A stretch of 8,475 bases of DNA. Source: Candidatus Woesearchaeota archaeon. Lineage in GTDB: Archaea; Nanobdellota; Nanobdellia; Woesearchaeales; UBA12501. A program made the translations under genes and the position numbers. Shown here piece by piece: positions 6,469 to 8,475 of the stretch (positions are counted from its first letter, which is position 1; each line of letters starts with the position of its first letter). A model generated the notes under the pieces. That model worked only from the letters and a program-made list of their open reading frames with translations. It searched no databases and was not told the origin of the DNA. Where the stretch lies: assembly GCA_014729495.1 (NCBI GenBank), contig WJJV01000132.1, positions 1-8,475 on the forward strand, written 5' to 3'.

Positions 6469-6483
6469 TAAATAGTCTATTTA
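6469..6483. promoter_or_regulatory. Palindrome TAAATAG-T-CTATTTA in the atp promoter (candidate operator)
   Basis: Two perfect 7-bp arms lie around one central base, immediately upstream of the likely atpH TATA box in the position of the archaeal BRE/TATA region. The left arm is part of the nonamer ACTAAATAG (6467-6475), which recurs exactly at 7403-7411 in the promoter of the AbrB-PhoU regulator. There the same two arms occur with a 3-base spacer. A protein bound here would block TBP/TFB. The candidate protein is the neighbouring AbrB-PhoU regulator; this is inference. Confidence 0.6.
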
Positions 6484-6502
6484 CCTCAAGGCAGACGCTC
6501 AT

Positions 6503-7390
6503 TCAGCCTACCTCATGAGTCACTGCCCAGTCCAGCAGGACCTCTGATATATTTATCAGGTAATGCTTTATCCTGAGCTTGTGGTATGATTCAATACCTT
6601 TTATCTCCACATCCTTAAGCCCGACTGCAGTCTTTGAGAACTTTATAGCGGACTTGTAGTCAAGATTCTTGCTGTGATCTGTTGCAGACTCTATGACATC
6701 CTTGAGTGACCTTACCACATCAAGCACATCTCCGATGAACTTTTTCTCTTTCTCTTCTATAAGTATTATATGATCTGCGAGCCTCTCAATGTCCTTTGCT
6801 ATGAGCGCTGTGTAGAAGAGGTCAACTGTCTTGAGCTTTGTCTCTGTCTTGTACATCATTGAGCTTATCACTGACTTGTCAACCATTATCCTGTTTCTGT
6901 CTATCTCCTCCTCATATTTCTGCACAAGATCCTGGTTTGGGTTCTGCGTCATGACCACAAGCATGTTCTTTATCTTGTTGACCATTGTCCTAAGCAGCAT
7001 ATCAGGCTCTCCTACAGATACAGAACTCTCGCATGTTATTGTCTTCCCCTTGTTCTCCACCTCGATCAGCTCTACATTGACAAGCCTCTTCTGGTCAAGA
7101 AGTTCCCTGTAGTTGAGAGGCTTCTCAAGGTTTATCTTGAAGGAGTCAGCAGGATTTATGTAGCAGGCCATCACTATCTTGTTGATGACCTCCATATTAT
7201 CTCCTATTATGTTCAGCTCGACATGCTTGGGATTCTTCTTCAAGAGCCTCGGCGTGACTATCAGGCTTCCTCCAACACCCCTTGTGAGGCTAACAGTAGA
7301 GCCTGACGCAATGCCATATTCCTTGCACCATGAGGTTGGAAGATATAGATAATTCATGTCTCCTGTCTTCTGTACTTTCCTTACATCCAT
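6503..7390 (-). CDS. AbrB-PhoU domain regulator
   Basis: This is a 295-aa fusion of a DNA-binding swapped-hairpin domain and a PhoU-like helical domain, a combination common in archaea and usually labelled phosphate uptake regulator. Residues 1-48 (RKVQKTGDMNYLYLPTSW, then GIASGSTVSLT and GGSLIVTP) follow the SpoVT/AbrB pattern: 'K.......LP..W....GI..G..V.L......L.I.P'. A middle alpha/beta segment (about 55-125) precedes one PhoU unit (about 125-290) with the family signature DIERLADHI (200-208) and a matching acidic helix EEEIDRNR (160-167). PhoU units bind metals and sense or relay phosphate status. It stands 92 nt upstream of atpH on the same strand and shares palindromic promoter elements with it. 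No phosphate transporter genes are visible, so a phosphate role is not shown here; control of itself and of the ATP synthase is possible. The start has only a weak GGGA ribosome site and a short predicted leader of about 15 nt. Confidence 0.88.
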   Translation of the reverse strand: MDVRKVQKTGDMNYLYLPTSWCKEYGIASGSTVSLTRGVGGSLIVTPRLLKKNPKHVELNIIGDNMEVINKIVMACYINPADSFKINLEKPLNYRELLDQKRLVNVELIEVENKGKTITCESSVSVGEPDMLLRTMVNKIKNMLVVMTQNPNQDLVQKYEEEIDRNRIMVDKSVISSMMYKTETKLKTVDLFYTALIAKDIERLADHIILIEEKEKKFIGDVLDVVRSLKDVIESATDHSKNLDYKSAIKFSKTAVGLKDVEIKGIESYHKLRIKHYLINISEVLLDWAVTHEVG

Positions 7391-7415
7391 TTTCCCATAC
7401 CGACTAAATAGGGAG

Positions 7416-7432
7416 TAAATAGCATCTATTTA
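7416..7432. promoter_or_regulatory. Palindrome TAAATAG-CAT-CTATTTA in the regulator promoter (candidate autoregulatory operator)
   Basis: Perfect 7-bp arms at 7416-7422 and 7426-7432 lie around a 3-base spacer. A third half-site TAAATAG lies at 7405-7411, so starts of successive half-sites are 11 and 10 bp apart, about one helical turn. One arm overlaps the TATA box, and the extra half-site covers the predicted transcription start. This is a repressor-like layout. The same arms form the palindrome at the atp promoter. Confidence 0.6.
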
Positions 7433-7436
7433 TAAA
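7427..7436 (-). promoter_or_regulatory. TATA box of the AbrB-PhoU gene
   Basis: The minus strand reads TTTATAAATA, a good archaeal TATA box. Its centre at about 7432 predicts a start near 7405, which gives a leader of about 15 nt before the ATG at 7390. The box overlaps the palindrome arm at 7426-7432. Confidence 0.7.
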
Positions 7437-7460
7437 GTCTTTGTTTTTTATTCTCCATAT

Positions 7461-7470
7461 TGCAGCTGCA
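7461..7470. repeat. 10-bp palindrome TGCAGCTGCA in the divergent intergenic region
   Basis: A perfect palindrome with no spacer lies between the divergent promoters of the AbrB-PhoU gene and the small membrane protein gene. It is flanked by alternating AT sequence and followed by a direct repeat of ATATATG (7472-7478 and 7481-7487). It could be a second protein-binding site. No other copy was noticed in the window. Confidence 0.35.
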
Positions 7471-7505
7471 TATATATGTGATATATGAAAAATAGTTAGG
7501 TCGCT

Positions 7506-7513
7506 TTTATAAA
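7506..7513 (+). promoter_or_regulatory. TATA box of the small membrane protein gene (leaderless layout)
   Basis: TTTATAAA is centred about 27 nt before the ATG at 7537, the distance expected when transcription starts at the A of the start codon. It overlaps the upstream ATG at 7513, arguing against that start. An alternative TATA-like stretch (TATATATG at 7471-7478) would instead serve a start near 7500. Confidence 0.55.
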
Positions 7514-7536
7514 TGACCCAAATGCGCACTTCATAT

Positions 7537-7785
7537 ATGGATAATTATATCATGTTTGTAGGATTCTGCATGTTTGTGATAGGCCTTATTGTGGGCAGGG
7601 TCACAATGGCTATCCAGTATGAGGTAATGAAAGGCATGAGCAGGGAAAATAAAGCCTCAAAAGATAAAAGCAGGAAGCATCTTAAGAGGCCAAAGAAAGC
7701 TGCAAAGCCAAGCAGGCTGGAATACAAGCTCCAGGATGACTCTTACAAAAAAGATTTCTATGATTTCATGAAGAAAAAGAATTGA
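7537..7785 (+). CDS. Small single-pass membrane protein with basic cytoplasmic tail, unknown function
   Basis: I do not recognise this 82-aa protein. One hydrophobic helix covers about residues 4-20 (IMFVGFCMFVIGLIVG). It is followed by a soluble tail very rich in Lys and Arg (residues 35-60, with KDKSRKHLKRPKKAAK), then an acidic-basic end, DDSYKKDFYDFMKKKN. By the positive-inside rule the tail should face the cytoplasm. The start is uncertain. ATG codons at 7513 and 7522 would add 8 or 5 residues. I prefer 7537 because a TATA box at 7506-7513 sits 27 nt before it, as for the next gene, and would leave 7513 outside the transcript. Against this, AGGT at 7498-7501 could serve as a weak ribosome site for 7513. 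It is divergent from the AbrB-PhoU gene and 88 nt before the pilin-like gene. Codon usage looks like that of neighbouring genes and the frame is clean, so I take it as real. Confidence 0.65.
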   Translation: MDNYIMFVGFCMFVIGLIVGRVTMAIQYEVMKGMSRENKASKDKSRKHLKRPKKAAKPSRLEYKLQDDSYKKDFYDFMKKKN

Positions 7786-7843
7786 TATCAATGATTAGAT
7801 TAGTTGAGCGCAGCAAATCAATACTACTGCATTTACAGCAATA

Positions 7844-7851
7844 TTTATATA
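7844..7851 (+). promoter_or_regulatory. Canonical archaeal TATA box of the pilin-like gene (leaderless layout)
   Basis: TTTATATA is a consensus-type archaeal TATA box. Its centre is about 27 nt before the ATG at 7874, so transcription should begin at or next to the start codon. No Shine-Dalgarno sequence precedes that ATG, which fits a leaderless mRNA. Confidence 0.75.
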
Positions 7852-7873
7852 TCAAGAAGCAAATCTCAGTGTC

Positions 7874-8392
7874 ATGAAAAGATGTGCAGGCAATAAAAGC
7901 AGGAAAGCACAGATACCTTCTACTGTATTCATATATGCTCTTGCAGCTATCATAATAGCGTTCATACTCATATTCGGATACAGTGCAATAGGAAAACTCG
8001 GCTCAACTGCAAGCAAGACAGAGACAGCAAAGTTCAAGACTGATATCAAGAACCTGATAATAGAGGACACAAGCTATGGCAAGAGTGATTACATAACAAT
8101 AAACATCCCAATGGGATACAGTGAATTGTGCTTCATAGCAACAGAGGATCCGGATGATTCTGAGTTTGTGCAGTCAGACACAACAGACAAGTATCCTCTT
8201 GCATATGACGTTGCAGAGTCTCCGAACAATGTATTTCTCGCTGATGATGAAGGCAACATAGATCCATTCCTTGTTGAGGATTTCAGCATTGAAGGTGACA
8301 AAACAGACATCTGCATTCCAGCGCAGTCAGGCCAGCTGAAGTTCAGGATTGAAGGCAAGGGAGATCATGCACTGATAATACCAGTTAACTGA
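7874..8392 (+). CDS. Type IV pilin-like protein with class III signal peptide
   Basis: This 172-aa protein probably anchors in the membrane or assembles through a pilin-like helix, with the remainder outside the cell. The N-terminus has a short basic leader (KRCAGNKSRK), then Ala12-Gln13, then a hydrophobic helix of about 22 residues (16-38). This is the layout of archaeal prepilin-peptidase substrates, with likely cleavage between Ala12 and Gln13. The rest looks like a beta-rich, acidic, secreted domain of about 130 residues. It contains the segment YSELCFIA (82-89) and a second Cys at 147 (TDICIPA), which could pair in a disulfide, and it ends in a strand-like HALIIPVN. Proteins with this leader and an 'ELCF' segment recur in uncharacterised archaeal genomes, in my recollection. 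The role (surface fibre subunit or single anchored protein) is not shown. It is transcribed from its own TATA box, and no pilus assembly genes are visible nearby. Confidence 0.75.
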   Translation: MKRCAGNKSRKAQIPSTVFIYALAAIIIAFILIFGYSAIGKLGSTASKTETAKFKTDIKNLIIEDTSYGKSDYITINIPMGYSELCFIATEDPDDSEFVQSDTTDKYPLAYDVAESPNNVFLADDEGNIDPFLVEDFSIEGDKTDICIPAQSGQLKFRIEGKGDHALIIPVN

Positions 8393-8448
8393 TTCTTGAG
8401 ATAGGTTATGCATGATTTAGCAGGATAATCAGACATATAAAAAGTATA

Positions 8449-8459
8449 TTTTGAGTTTT
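8449..8459 (+). terminator. Possible oligo-T terminator after the pilin-like gene
   Basis: Two TTTT runs (8449-8452 and 8456-8459) lie about 57 nt after the stop codon. Archaeal RNA polymerase often terminates at such runs without a hairpin. The signal is weak. The AT-rich stretch just before it (CATATAAAAAG, 8434-8444) could equally be a TATA box for a gene beyond the window edge. No gene is visible in 8393-8475. Confidence 0.3.
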
Positions 8460-8475
8460 ACTCCTGGCCTTGCCA

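Noticed and set aside
6503..7390. Annotation of the AbrB-PhoU protein as a pst-operon PhoU
   Set aside because: There is only one PhoU unit behind an AbrB DNA-binding domain and no phosphate transporter gene in the window; its neighbour is the ATP synthase operon.
7545..8358. Minus-strand open frames opposite the two small plus-strand genes
   Set aside because: They have no ribosome site or TATA box in suitable position, and the plus-strand frames have clear promoters and recognisable protein architecture (membrane helix, pilin leader).
8393..8475. Possible end of a minus-strand gene at the right edge (an open frame reading leftwards to about 8409)
   Set aside because: Only about 25 codons are visible, with no conserved sequence, and it contains AT-rich promoter- or terminator-like DNA. 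It cannot be supported.
1..8475. CRISPR arrays, insertion sequences, tRNA or rRNA genes
   Set aside because: No repeated spacer pattern, transposase, terminal inverted repeats or cloverleaf-like sequence was seen; nearly all of the window is accounted for by protein genes.

Overview
The window is archaeal. It carries most of an A-type (A1AO) ATP synthase operon on the minus strand in the order usual for archaea: atpH-I-K-E-C-F-A, with the first codons of atpB at the left edge. atpD would be expected beyond that edge. Other archaeal marks are TTTATATA/TTTATAAA TATA boxes about 27 nt before start codons (leaderless-type promoters), GGTGAT/GGAGG ribosome binding sites, an AbrB-PhoU fusion regulator, and a pilin-like protein with a class III signal peptide. 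The lineage cannot be fixed from this window. The pilin-like protein and the short unknown membrane protein resemble what is often seen in DPANN archaea, but that is a weak inference.

Layout, in minus-strand transcription order from right to left. A 295-aa AbrB-PhoU protein (7390-6503) is followed by a 92-nt intergenic region with a palindrome and TATA-like sequence. Then come atpH (peripheral stalk), atpI (membrane a/I subunit), atpK (c-ring proteolipid), atpE (peripheral stalk), atpC (rotor to c-ring socket), atpF (central stalk), atpA (catalytic) and the first codons of atpB. Gaps between the atp genes are 57, 20, 40, 24, 14, 28 and 1 nt, so one transcription unit is likely. The strongest Shine-Dalgarno sequences precede atpK and atpF. 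The same AAGGTGATATAA leader precedes both atpA and atpB.

To the right of the regulator, and divergent from it on the plus strand, are two small genes unrelated to ATP synthesis. One encodes a single-pass membrane protein with a basic tail (about 7537-7785). The other encodes a type IV pilin-like secreted protein (7874-8392). Both have TATA boxes placed for leaderless transcripts. The last 83 bases hold no gene I can support.

Points worth a second look. (1) The palindrome half-site TAAATAG/CTATTTA, and the nonamer ACTAAATAG, occur in both the regulator promoter and the atp promoter. A related perfect inverted repeat (ACTAAATAC...GTATTTAGT) sits at the atpK stop codon. This suggests the AbrB-PhoU protein may control itself and the ATP synthase. 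(2) A perfect 10-bp hairpin follows atpK, the gene whose product is needed in the most copies. (3) AtpK has a second buried carboxylate, Glu28, at the position of the Na+ ligand Gln110 of the Enterococcus rotor. (4) AtpA has an unusual lysine-rich N-terminal tail. Most of the window is otherwise well-understood core machinery. I see no mobile element, CRISPR array, tRNA or rRNA.
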